Shown: piece by piece, positions 54,453 through 62,326 of the stretch
How the letters are laid out: each line of letters starts with the position of its first letter
Position numbering within the stretch: position 1 is the stretch's first letter
Source: Hymenobacter aerophilus DSM 13606
GTDB taxonomy: Bacteria > Bacteroidota > Bacteroidia > Cytophagales > Hymenobacteraceae
Length of the DNA stretch: 64,000 bases
Assembly (NCBI RefSeq): GCF_000382225.1
Contig: NZ_KB907805.1
Span: 124,001-188,000 of the forward strand
Direction of reading: 5' to 3'
Notes under the pieces: generated by a model
The model's input: only the letters and a program-made list of their open reading frames with translations
Database searches by the model: none
Told to the model about the DNA's origin: nothing
Translations under genes and position numbers: made by a program

Positions 54453-55043
54453 TTACTTTTTCGCCTCGTACACCGGGTTGCCGGTTTTCAGCCAGGGGCG
54501 CCACAGCACCGAGTACGGGTGCACATCGGTGGTGGGTCCCTGGGCGTTTACCACTGCCTGACCGTCGTTCATCCACTGGAAAATACCGCCGTAGAGGTTG
54601 CGCACGTCGCGGAAGCCCTGCTCGCGCAGCCACGTGCCCACCTGCTCGCTGCGGGCGCCCACCGTGCAGTACACCACCACCGGCCGGGTGCGGGCCACGT
54701 CCTTCAGATCGAGCTTTCGGAAGCTGTCGAAATCCACAAAACGGGCGCCGCGCAGGTGGCTGACCTGGTACTCAGCCGGGCTGCGGGTGTCGAGCAGCAG
54801 CACGTTGCCGCGGCCACTTACCGGCTCCTCATGCAGCAGCGTGGCCAGGGCCTTAGGCTGAATGGTGGGCACGGTGTTTTTGTAGAGCAAACTTAGCATC
54901 CGGTCGTAGGCCGACCTGGAATGGTCGGCGGCGGGGCGCTGCTGACCGCAGGCTACGGTGCCGGCCAGCAGCACCAGCAGCCCAAGCGCCAGCAGCCGGC
55001 GGCCGCGCAGCAGCTGTTCAACCAGAAAAGTAACGCGTCGCAT
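54453..55043 (-). CDS. Rhodanese-domain lipoprotein
   Basis: 196 residues. Lipoprotein signal with lipobox AGTVAC, then one rhodanese domain with LLLDTRSPAEYQVSHLRGA and the active-site Cys loop YCTVGARSEQ. It should sit in the periplasm, bound to a membrane, and carry sulfur as a persulfide. In ArsS loci a rhodanese or similar protein is common; a role in handling thiolated arsenicals is only inference. Confidence 0.85.
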   Translation of the reverse strand: MRRVTFLVEQLLRGRRLLALGLLVLLAGTVACGQQRPAADHSRSAYDRMLSLLYKNTVPTIQPKALATLLHEEPVSGRGNVLLLDTRSPAEYQVSHLRGARFVDFDSFRKLDLKDVARTRPVVVYCTVGARSEQVGTWLREQGFRDVRNLYGGIFQWMNDGQAVVNAQGPTTDVHPYSVLWRPWLKTGNPVYEAKK

Positions 55044-55135
55044 AGGTATCGAATAAGTTGTGGGAAGCCCCGGCAGCGGGCTACCACGCAACAAACCGCC
55101 AGCGCCCGGCGGTTCAGCAGGCCCCGCGCGCCGGC

Positions 55136-56185
55136 CTACGTGGTGGCGCCGCCGCAGCTGGAGCCGGCCCCGGCCGTGCAGCCGTAGCAGTGCTGGTTGA
55201 TGACGATGTTACGGTCCTGCAGCAGCCCCGCGTCGAAGTCGCGGATGTGCTTGGGGGCCGTGCCACTGACCAGCAAATCGAGCTGCTGGTTGAAGTCGCA
55301 GTCGTAGAGCTGGCCGTCCCAGCCGACGCTCAGGGTGCTGCGGCACATCACGTTGGCCGCCGCCGTAGGGTTGTAGGCGTCTACGAGCTGCTGCATGTAC
55401 TTTTCGTAGTTGCCGCTTTCAAGCAGGTACTCCAGAAAACGGCTCACCGGCAGGTTGGTGATGGTGAGCAGGTTGTTGAATACGATGCCGAACTCGCGCC
55501 CCAGCCGCTGCTTGAACTCGCGCTCCAGCGAGGCCTGCGAGCCGGGCAGAAACGCCCCCGAGGGGTTGTACACCAAGTCCAGGGTCAGGTCCGAATCGGG
55601 CTGGCCGTAGCCCACGGCGTTCAGCATTTTCAGCGCCCGAATCGACTTTTCGAACACGCCCTCGCCGCGTTGCGCATCGGTGCGGCCGGCCGAGAAGTGC
55701 GGCAACGACGACACCACCATTACGTTGTGCCGGGCGAAAAACTCCGGCAGGTCGTAGTACTTCTTGTTGGCGACGATGATGGTGAGGTTGCAGCGCACTA
55801 TGGTGCGGCGGCCCAGGGCCGAAATCTGCTCTACCAGCCAGCGGAAATCGGGATTCATCTCGGGCGCGCCGCCCGTCAGGTCCACCACCGCAATATCGGT
55901 CTGCGCCAGCGCATCGAGGCACTGCTGCATGGTTTCGCGGGTCATGATTTCCTTGCGGTCAGGCCCGGCATCGACGTGGCAGTGCTTGCACACCTGGTTG
56001 CACATGCGCCCCACATTGATTTGCATGGTTTGCAGGGCCGTGGGCCGGAGCGGCAGCAGCCCGGCTTCGCGCAGTTTCTGCCCGAACGCCGGCAGCCGCG
56101 CCCCCGCCGCCTCGGCTTCGGTGAGCACCGTCAGCTGGTAGCCGGTATCAGAAAGAGGAGCGTGGCGGGCCTGAAGAGATTTCAT
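55136..56185 (-). CDS. arsS: Arsenosugar-biosynthesis radical SAM protein ArsS
   Basis: 349 residues. The radical SAM 4Fe-4S motif is CNQVCKHC (62-69); LTGGAPEMNPDF follows as the SAM-binding GGE-like motif. The C-terminal CYGCTAGAGSSCGG is typical of the family; where some members have selenocysteine this one reads Cys (TGC). ArsS acts with methylated arsenic to make arsenosugar-type compounds. Start ATG at 56185 lies directly at the edge of the inverted repeat that carries the GxxExxY gene. Confidence 0.9.
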   Translation of the reverse strand: MKSLQARHAPLSDTGYQLTVLTEAEAAGARLPAFGQKLREAGLLPLRPTALQTMQINVGRMCNQVCKHCHVDAGPDRKEIMTRETMQQCLDALAQTDIAVVDLTGGAPEMNPDFRWLVEQISALGRRTIVRCNLTIIVANKKYYDLPEFFARHNVMVVSSLPHFSAGRTDAQRGEGVFEKSIRALKMLNAVGYGQPDSDLTLDLVYNPSGAFLPGSQASLEREFKQRLGREFGIVFNNLLTITNLPVSRFLEYLLESGNYEKYMQQLVDAYNPTAAANVMCRSTLSVGWDGQLYDCDFNQQLDLLVSGTAPKHIRDFDAGLLQDRNIVINQHCYGCTAGAGSSCGGATT

Positions 56186-56273
56186 AAATCGCTGATTTTC
56201 GCTGATTAACTGTGATTGCGTTGATTCTTTAATCACTGATTTTCGCTGATTAATCGTGATTGCGCTGATTTTT
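56186..56273. repeat. Left arm of the GxxExxY element, two tandem units of about 44 bp
   Basis: Two copies of a unit containing CTGATTTTCGCTGATTAA and GTGATTGCG (56187-56224 and 56231-56270). The second copy is the reverse complement of the right arm at 56722-56767 with few changes. Confidence 0.85.
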
Positions 56274-56293
56274 TGACCGTCTGGAGACGCCCT

Positions 56294-56686
56294 TTAGTTT
56301 GCTGGGTGAGTTTTGATGAACCGTTTATAGCGGAGGCTCTTCTCGCCGAAGTTGATGAGCAGCCCGGTGGTGAGCCGAAAGGCAGTCAGGTAATTAATGA
56401 GCTGAGCGTGGTGCAGTTCGGTGAGCTCGTGGGTAGCTTTCAGCTCGATGAGCACTGCATTCTCCACTAAAAAGTCAACTCGCCTGGTTCCCACCACTTC
56501 ATCCCGGTAATACACTGCGCGGTCCAACTCCCGCTGGAAACGCAGGCCCGAAGCAGTCATTTCCAGGGCCAGGCTCCGCTGATACACAACCTCCGGAAAT
56601 CCATTACCCAATGCACTATGCACCCGCATAGCACACCCAATAATATTCTCCGTCAGAGCTGAATGCGCATAACGCTCATCAATCAT
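56294..56686 (-). CDS. GxxExxY protein, PD-(D/E)XK-like
   Basis: 130 residues. The name-giving motif is GFPEVVY (29-35). Asp71 with ELK (81-83), in RVDFLVENAVLIELKA, forms the PD-(D/E)XK nuclease-like core, and QLINYLTAF follows, the usual next helix. Family members are short stand-alone proteins, often in several copies per genome in Bacteroidota and Verrucomicrobia; no function is shown. Here it lies between inverted arms of an intergenic repeat, inside an otherwise co-linear arsenosugar locus. Confidence 0.85.
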   Translation of the reverse strand: MIDERYAHSALTENIIGCAMRVHSALGNGFPEVVYQRSLALEMTASGLRFQRELDRAVYYRDEVVGTRRVDFLVENAVLIELKATHELTELHHAQLINYLTAFRLTTGLLINFGEKSLRYKRFIKTHPAN

Positions 56687-56721
56687 ATCAGCTACTAAAT
56701 CAACGTCCTAAATCAGGAACA

Positions 56722-56767
56722 TAGAAATCAGTGAAATCACGATTAATCAGCGAAAATCAGTGATTTA
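56722..56767. repeat. Right arm of the GxxExxY element
   Basis: ATAGAAATCAGTGAAATCACG and following bases up to GTGATTTA are the reverse complement of the second left-arm unit. The TAA stop codon of the AhpD-like gene (56765-56767) is formed by the last bases of the arm. Confidence 0.82.
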
Positions 56768-57100
56768 CATACTCAACTCTTTGGCTTTGTTCATCATCTG
56801 TACGCTGTGCACCAAAGCGGCTCCGCCCTTGATGGCGGCGGCTACGTGCACGGCTTCCATCATCTGGGCCTCATCGGCGCCTTTTTGCAGCGAGTCGGTG
56901 GTGTAGGCATCGATGCAGTAGGGGCACTGCACGGCGTGGGCTACAGCCAGGGCAATCAGGGCTTTTTCGCGCTCGGTCAGGGCGCCGTCCTTGAACACCT
57001 CGGCGTAGTAGGCGAAAAACTTATTGCCCATTTCGGGCTGCCACTCTGTGATGTTGCCGAATTTGGCCAGGTCGGCGGGGTTGTAGTAGGTGGAATCCAT
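56765..57100 (-). CDS. Arsenosugar-biosynthesis-associated AhpD-like protein
   Basis: 111 residues with the carboxymuconolactone decarboxylase/AhpD fold and the redox-active CPYC motif in HAVQCPYCIDAYTTDSLQKG. It matches the peroxidase-like protein that accompanies ArsS. A promoter-like TTG-16 bp-TACCTTGA (57138-57164) precedes it. The GxxExxY element now separates it from arsS. Start ATG at 57100. Confidence 0.88.
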   Translation of the reverse strand: MDSTYYNPADLAKFGNITEWQPEMGNKFFAYYAEVFKDGALTEREKALIALAVAHAVQCPYCIDAYTTDSLQKGADEAQMMEAVHVAAAIKGGAALVHSVQMMNKAKELSM

Positions 57101-57191
57101 GCGGAAAGCGCAAAAAGTGAGTGGGAGAAGAAAGCCGTCAAGGTACAACCCGCCGGCCGGCCAACGGTTCAGTTAACAGCCGCCGGCTACG

Positions 57192-57734
57192 TTAGCCAAT
57201 CCGGCGCACCCGAATGCGGACGTGCTCACCGTTTTCGCTCGTCGTGGGCTCCACCTCGATGCGGTCGGCCTCGTTGTAGTAGCTGGCCACGCCGCGCACC
57301 ATGCCCACGGCCAGCGCCCCCATCCGCCGCCCCGACACATAATCGATGAACAGCTCGTCGGGCGAGAGGCGCGTGACGTGCAGCACCGGCGGGTTGTTTT
57401 CGGCGTGCTCGGCGCGCACCTGCCGGTGCATGGTGTTTTCGGTGTGCTCCAGCATGTCGAGCGTCGTCCAGTTGGGGTCGAGCAGCTTCTGGTACATGTA
57501 CATCAGGTCGGGCACCAGATACTCGCCGAACTTCTCGTGTAGCTCGTCGGCCGAAAGGCCGGTCATGGTGGCGGCTTCGCCGATGAGCCGGTACATGTGC
57601 TCGTCGGGGTACACGCTTTTGTGGTTGAATTCGGCCGCCGACAGGCCGGAGGCTTCCAGCAGCCGCACCCAGGCGCTGTGGTCGTACTGGGTTTGAACGT
57701 AGCGCTTGAGAAGCGTGAAAATGGTACCGTGCAC
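57192..57734 (-). CDS. Stand-alone H-NOX haem NO/O2-binding protein
   Basis: 180 residues, exactly one H-NOX (HNOB) domain: MHGTIFTLLKRYV, haem-ligand His103 in TMHRQV, followed by NNPPVL, and the haem-propionate motif YxSxR as Y132-V-S134-G-R136. Such proteins bind NO and pass the signal to a kinase or cyclase. No such partner lies next to it; its neighbours are an ECF sigma/anti-sigma pair and the arsenosugar genes. The YP normally after His is HA here. Confidence 0.9.
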   Translation of the reverse strand: MHGTIFTLLKRYVQTQYDHSAWVRLLEASGLSAAEFNHKSVYPDEHMYRLIGEAATMTGLSADELHEKFGEYLVPDLMYMYQKLLDPNWTTLDMLEHTENTMHRQVRAEHAENNPPVLHVTRLSPDELFIDYVSGRRMGALAVGMVRGVASYYNEADRIEVEPTTSENGEHVRIRVRRIG

Positions 57735-57737
57735 TTT

Positions 57738-57861
57738 GAATTAATTAAGAATTAAGAATTAGCCATTAAGAATTATTCGCTGGAAACAAGGTGATTGCCA
57801 AAAGGACACCCTGTAACCACAGAATCAACTCTTAATTACTAATTCTTAATTACTAATTATC
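57738..57861. repeat. AT-rich palindrome with GAATTAA-type arms
   Basis: Left arm TTAATTAAGAATTAAGAATT and on (57741-57776), right arm complementary (57823-57861: CTTAATTACTAATTCTTAAT). It fills the gap between the anti-sigma and H-NOX genes and is far more AT-rich than its neighbours. Confidence 0.82.
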
Positions 57862-57862
57862 A

Positions 57863-58771
57863 TCAGATGTTGCCAATCACCGTGAGCGTGCTCATGGTTG
57901 GGGCGGGTTTGCCACCGATGTCCTCGACCGTCATGGCAAAGGCCTGGGCGCTGGCAATGTTTTTCATCTGCTGAATACTGTCGCCGGTGGCGGTGTCGGT
58001 GTTCAGCATGCCGGCATCTACGGGCTGGCCGTTGTCGAGGGCCCAGAGCTGGTACTGCTTGCCTTCGGGCAGGGCGGGCAGGTTGCGCACATCCACGTAC
58101 ACGGCCTTGGTGCTGGCGTTGTAGTACACGCGGGCCAGCGCCTCGGGCGCCTTGGGCGTGCCCTTCAACTCGACGGCTTTAAACGACTGGTTGCGCAGAA
58201 TGGCCAGCTGCTGGTCGCGCTCATTGAGGGCCGCCTGCTGGGTGGCCGCGTAGCGCGACTGCTCGGCCTGGGCCAGTTCCAGCGAGTTTTCGGTTTTCTT
58301 GAGCCGGTTATACAGCAGGTAGTTGCCCAGCCCGCTCACCAGCAGCAGCGCAATCGAAGCGGCAATCAGCCAGCGGGTGCGGCCGGCACTGGCGGCGGCC
58401 GGCAACTGGCGCACCACGGCTTCGCCTTCGGCCGGCACCGAAGCTGCGGCCGGCTCGGTTGGCGCAACAGTCATGCGGGGGGCCGCCGGGGCGGCGGGCA
58501 TGGCCGGGGCGGCCACCGGCGTAGCGGCCGGTTCGGTTTCACGGATGGAGTCTTCCCAGGCCTGCAGAACCCGCTCGCGCAGGGCGGCGGGCGGCGTTAC
58601 GGCGTGCGCTTCGGCGTAGGCGTCGAGGCCGCTGACGATGGCGGCCAGCTCGCGGGCTACGGCCGGCTCGTGGCCGGCCACCTGCTCGACTTCGGCGCGT
58701 TCATCGGCGCTGAGCACGCCCAGGGCGTATTCTTCGAGGATGCCCGATTCGATGTAGTGCTGCACGTCCAT
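57863..58771 (-). CDS. Anti-sigma-K-type factor (RskA-like)
   Basis: 302 residues. N-terminal anti-sigma region (SGILEEYALGVLSADERAEVE), Ala/Pro linker, one transmembrane segment (WLIAASIALLLVSGLGNYLL) and a C-terminal RskA domain (YQLWALDNGQPVDAGMLNTD). It binds and holds the sigma factor encoded 2 bp upstream. No zinc HxxxCxxC motif is visible. Confidence 0.87.
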   Translation of the reverse strand: MDVQHYIESGILEEYALGVLSADERAEVEQVAGHEPAVARELAAIVSGLDAYAEAHAVTPPAALRERVLQAWEDSIRETEPAATPVAAPAMPAAPAAPRMTVAPTEPAAASVPAEGEAVVRQLPAAASAGRTRWLIAASIALLLVSGLGNYLLYNRLKKTENSLELAQAEQSRYAATQQAALNERDQQLAILRNQSFKAVELKGTPKAPEALARVYYNASTKAVYVDVRNLPALPEGKQYQLWALDNGQPVDAGMLNTDTATGDSIQQMKNIASAQAFAMTVEDIGGKPAPTMSTLTVIGNI

Positions 58772-58773
58772 GA

Positions 58774-59343
58774 TTACCGGACCAGTTTAGAGAGTACCTT
58801 GATGGCCGCCCGGGCGCGGGTTTTCACCGTTCCCAGGGGCAGATTGAGTTCTTCTGCCACTTCGCTTTGCGTAAATCCGCCGAAATAAAGCAGGTCCACA
58901 ATCTGGCGCTGATCCGGATTCAGTTGCCGCGTCATTTCCTGCAAGCCAATGTGTTCGGGCCGGAAAGAGGAATCGGCGGCCAGACGCAGGGCCGCCGAAC
59001 TATCCTCCAGCGGCTGCGTGCGACTACCTACGCGGTACTGCTTGGAACGGATTTTATCGATGGCCAGATTCCGGCTCACATTCATCACCCAGGTAAACAA
59101 ACGGCCCTTGCCGGCGTCGTACGAGGGAAAGGAATGCCAGATTTTCACCATCGCCTCCTGCAGCACGTCCTCGGCCGTTTCCTCTTTCTTGACGATGCGC
59201 AGAATCACACCGTAGAGAGCGGCCGAATATTTATCGTAGAAAATGGTCATGGCCCCTTCGTCGCGGTCGCGCAGGCGTTGCACGAGCAGCAGTTCGGTTT
59301 CCAGGGCAACGGAATCGGGAGGAGGAGCAGGCACAAGCAGCAA
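58774..59343 (-). CDS. ECF RNA polymerase sigma factor, SigK-like
   Basis: 189 residues. Region 2 (FYDKYSAALYGVILRIV, EDVLQEAMVKIW, LFTWVMNVSRNLAID) and region 4 (LNPDQRQIVDLLYFGGFTQSEVAEELNLPLGTVKTR) are complete. The anti-sigma gene follows 2 bp after the stop. The start codon is TTG at 59343 or GTG at 59334, after a TACTTTCG box at 59390-59397; no ATG exists in frame. Confidence 0.88.
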   Translation of the reverse strand: MLLVPAPPPDSVALETELLLVQRLRDRDEGAMTIFYDKYSAALYGVILRIVKKEETAEDVLQEAMVKIWHSFPSYDAGKGRLFTWVMNVSRNLAIDKIRSKQYRVGSRTQPLEDSSAALRLAADSSFRPEHIGLQEMTRQLNPDQRQIVDLLYFGGFTQSEVAEELNLPLGTVKTRARAAIKVLSKLVR

Positions 59344-59657
59344 CTAAGGACGGTGGAAAGGCGTAGCACAGCCAGTCCGGCAGATGAAGCGAAAGTACGG
59401 CATAAACCGACAATTCGCCGGGCTCAGAGCCGAAAAAGCGTTGCGCCGGAACAGGTAAGCGGTAGTTTGCCTTGCGTACGCCCGGCGGGCCCCGGAAGTT
59501 GCCGGGCCAGCCAAGCCTTCGGCAGCGGGCCCCGGCTGGCAAACATATCAGCCAGTGGCTTATTTACCAATTACTTATTGAAATTCCTTTTCTTCTTACC
59601 AGCCGGCGGCGGCCCTGTGGCCGGCCGGCATCTCCTCCACCCTACTGTTCTGCTTGT

Positions 59658-61022
59658 ATGTCCATTGCCTCCCTCAATCCTTACACCGGCCGCACCGAGC
59701 GGCAGTTCGATGCCTTCAGCTGGGCCCAAACCGAGCAAATAGTAGGCGAAGTGCACGCCGCTTTTGCCGAGTGGCGCACGACTTCGTTTGAGCACCGCGC
59801 CCAGCTGATGCACCGCGCGGCCGACCTGCTGCGCGAGCGGGCCGGCGAGCTGGCCCGCCTCATGGCCATCGAAATGGGCAAGCCCCTGGCCGACGGCCGC
59901 GCCGAAGCCAACAAGTGCGCCCTGTGCTGCGACTTCTACGCCGACCGGGCCGCCGAATTTCTGGCCGATGAGTTCATTGAAACCGAGGCTGAGCGCAGCT
60001 TTATTGCCTACGAGCCGCTGGGCGCAGTGCTGGCCGTAATGCCCTGGAATTTCCCGTTCTGGCAGGTGGTGCGCTTTGCCGCCCCGGCCCTGATGGCGGG
60101 CAACGTGGGCCTGCTCAAACACGCCTCCAACGTGCCGCAGTGCGCGCTGGCGCTGGAGCAGATCTTCCACGACGCGGGCTTCCCGCCGGCCACGTTCCGC
60201 ACCCTGCTCATCGGCTCCGATTTGGTGGATAAGCTCATTGCCGACGACCGCGTGGTGGCCGTCACGCTGACCGGCTCGGAGCCGGCCGGGGCGGCCGTGG
60301 CGGCCACCGCGGGCAAACACATCAAAAAAACCGTGCTGGAGCTGGGCGGTTCCGACGCCTTTGTGGTGCTGGCCGACGCCGACCTGCCGCTGGCCGCCAA
60401 AACCGCCGCCCAGGCCCGCATGATTAACTCGGGCCAGAGCTGCATTGCCGCCAAGCGCTTCATCGTCGAGAAACCGGTTATCAAGGAGTTCATTGCCCTA
60501 ATGAAAGAGCACCTGCAGGTCCTGCACTACGGCGACCCGCTCGAAGAAGGCACCGACTACGGCCCCCTGGCCCGCCCCGACTTAGCCGACGAGCTAACCC
60601 AGCAGGTGGAGGATTCGGTGAAGCAGGGCGCGAAAGTGGAGCTGGCGGGCGGCCAGCCCGAAGTCGGCAGTGCCCAATTCGACCCCATGATTCTGAGCAA
60701 CGTGCAGCCCGGCCAGCGCGCCTACACCGAGGAGTTCTTCGGCCCCGTGGCCCTGGTGCTCGAAGCCCGCGACGCCGACGATGCCATCCGACTGGCCAAC
60801 GACTCGCGCTTCGGCCTGGGTGGCTCCGTCTGGACCCGCGACGTGCAGCGCGGCGAGCAGCTGGCCCGCCGGGTGCAGGCGGGGGCCGTTTTCGTCAACA
60901 GCCTCGTCAAATCGAGCCCCGAAATGCCCTTCGGCGGCATCAAGAAATCGGGCTACGGTCGCGAGCTGTCGCACCTGGGCATCCGCGAGTTCGTCAACCA
61001 GAAAACGGTGTGGGTGGCGTAA
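59658..61022 (+). CDS. NAD(P)-dependent succinate-semialdehyde/aldehyde dehydrogenase
   Basis: 454 residues of the ALDH superfamily. Catalytic Glu in LELGGSDAF and Cys in SGQSCIAAKRF; the start MSIASLNPYTGRT and the length fit the short Sad/GabD-like succinate-semialdehyde dehydrogenases. It oxidises an aldehyde to the acid, probably succinate semialdehyde. The stop codon touches the composite palindrome. Confidence 0.85.
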   Translation: MSIASLNPYTGRTERQFDAFSWAQTEQIVGEVHAAFAEWRTTSFEHRAQLMHRAADLLRERAGELARLMAIEMGKPLADGRAEANKCALCCDFYADRAAEFLADEFIETEAERSFIAYEPLGAVLAVMPWNFPFWQVVRFAAPALMAGNVGLLKHASNVPQCALALEQIFHDAGFPPATFRTLLIGSDLVDKLIADDRVVAVTLTGSEPAGAAVAATAGKHIKKTVLELGGSDAFVVLADADLPLAAKTAAQARMINSGQSCIAAKRFIVEKPVIKEFIALMKEHLQVLHYGDPLEEGTDYGPLARPDLADELTQQVEDSVKQGAKVELAGGQPEVGSAQFDPMILSNVQPGQRAYTEEFFGPVALVLEARDADDAIRLANDSRFGLGGSVWTRDVQRGEQLARRVQAGAVFVNSLVKSSPEMPFGGIKKSGYGRELSHLGIREFVNQKTVWVA

Positions 61023-61141
61023 GGTGAGATGGTGAAATAGTGAAATGGTGAGTTGCTGTTTCAGAAGGCTTGATTGCGCAAAATAGCGCAGTCAGGTCTT
61101 CTGAAACAGCAACTCACCATTTCACTATTTCACCATCTCAT
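61023..61141. repeat. Composite palindrome, GTGARATR-unit arms, near perfect
   Basis: Left arm GGTGAGATGGTGAAATAGTG.. and GAGTTGCTGTTTCAGAAG, right arm the exact complement over about 50 bp, loop about 20 bp. It starts next to the TAA of the ALDH gene and ends 3 bp before the stop of the YdcF gene. Confidence 0.88.
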
Positions 61142-61144
61142 CTA

Positions 61145-61903
61145 TTACAGATACCCCAGCACCTTATACACGGCATAGCCGGCCATTTCGTGCAGCAGGA
61201 TGGCCCACAGGCGCAGCGGCTCCTCGGCGGGCAGCAGCAGCGAGGCGGGCGAGTAACGCCGGTCGACGGAATAGTAGGCGGCCGGGAACGTGGCGGGGTG
61301 CAGGCCGACTTTGGCAAAGCAGCCTTCGGCCCGGCGCATGTGGAAGGCGGAAGTGATGAGCACGGTGCGCCGGATTTCGGGGTGTTGGGCCAGCAGCTCT
61401 TTGGTGAAAACGGCGTTTTCGTGGGTATTGCGGCTGCGGGTTTCGAGCAGAATGCTTTGCCGGGGCACGCCAGCCAGGCGCAGCAGCGTCTGCAGGGCCT
61501 GGGCCTCGGAGCGGGCCACCGAATCGAAGGCCGCGCCCGAGCCGCCCGAGATGATGATGCGGCGGATGCGGCCGGCCCGCCAGAGCCAGAGCGTGTGCAC
61601 CAGCCGGTCGGCCCCAGCGCTCAGGTACACCCGGTCGTGGGGCGACTTGTGCACGTCGGTGATGCCGGTAAGCAGGATGCCTGCGTCGTATCCGGTGCCG
61701 AGCTGTTGGAGCGTAACGGGCGGCCGCTCCCAGGCCAGCAGGGCCTCATTGGCCAGAAACGGGTTGGTAAAGAGCAGCAGCAGCCCCGTAGAAGCCCACA
61801 ACAGCCGGCGCCGCCGCCACAGCAGGCCCGCCAGCAGCAGCCCCACAATCCAGAGGGCCGGCGAAAGCAGGAAATCGAGCAGCTTGGAAAGCAGAAAGAA
61901 CAT
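61145..61903 (-). CDS. YdcF family (DUF218) membrane protein
   Basis: 252 residues. Two N-terminal membrane segments, then a DUF218 domain (AGILLTGITDV, IIISGGSGAAFDS, SRNTHENAVFTKELL, VLITSAFHMRRAEGCF). The family (ElyC/SanA/YdcF) is linked to envelope integrity. It is followed upstream by the thioredoxin gene on the same strand with 23 bp between them. Confidence 0.85.
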   Translation of the reverse strand: MFFLLSKLLDFLLSPALWIVGLLLAGLLWRRRRLLWASTGLLLLFTNPFLANEALLAWERPPVTLQQLGTGYDAGILLTGITDVHKSPHDRVYLSAGADRLVHTLWLWRAGRIRRIIISGGSGAAFDSVARSEAQALQTLLRLAGVPRQSILLETRSRNTHENAVFTKELLAQHPEIRRTVLITSAFHMRRAEGCFAKVGLHPATFPAAYYSVDRRYSPASLLLPAEEPLRLWAILLHEMAGYAVYKVLGYL

Positions 61904-61926
61904 GAGCCGGTGCAGTTCGCTTCGTC

Positions 61927-62268
61927 CTATTCAGCAGCGGTATCGGTGCAGGTTTGTAGGTGTTGCAGCATGGTTTGCACGCCCTCTTCGGTAGTCAGCG
62001 TGTCGCACTCGCTGAGGCGGCCGCGGCAATACGTCACGAAAAAAGGCGCCACGCGGGTATCCATCAGCTTGCGGGCCACCGGGTTTTCGTTTACATCGAG
62101 GCGCAGAAACAGCGTATGCTCGTATTCGTCTTCCAGCGCAAACTTATTGAAGGGCGGCGCCAGCAGCTTGCAGACGGCGCAATCTTCGGCCGTAAACTTG
62201 GCAATTACCCGCGGATAGTCGTGAATAAGGGTGCGCAGTCCCTCGTCGTTCGTATCAATAATTTTCAT
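61927..62268 (-). CDS. Thioredoxin-fold protein, CAVC active site
   Basis: 113 residues. Active-site CAVC (30-33) and cis-proline region VAPFFVTY. It lacks the usual WCGPC sequence, so it is a thioredoxin-like protein rather than thioredoxin itself. The box TACCTTTA (62273-62280) ends 4 bp before the ATG, so the mRNA may be leaderless. Confidence 0.85.
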   Translation of the reverse strand: MKIIDTNDEGLRTLIHDYPRVIAKFTAEDCAVCKLLAPPFNKFALEDEYEHTLFLRLDVNENPVARKLMDTRVAPFFVTYCRGRLSECDTLTTEEGVQTMLQHLQTCTDTAAE

Positions 62269-62326
62269 GCGGTAAAGGTAAGGGCTGGAGGACGGAAGAA
62301 CGTCATTCCATCATCTCAGGACTTCT

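Noticed and set aside
55136..55190. Selenocysteine in ArsS
   Set aside because: The codon at the usual Sec position reads TGC (Cys) and the frame has no internal TGA; no SECIS need be assumed.
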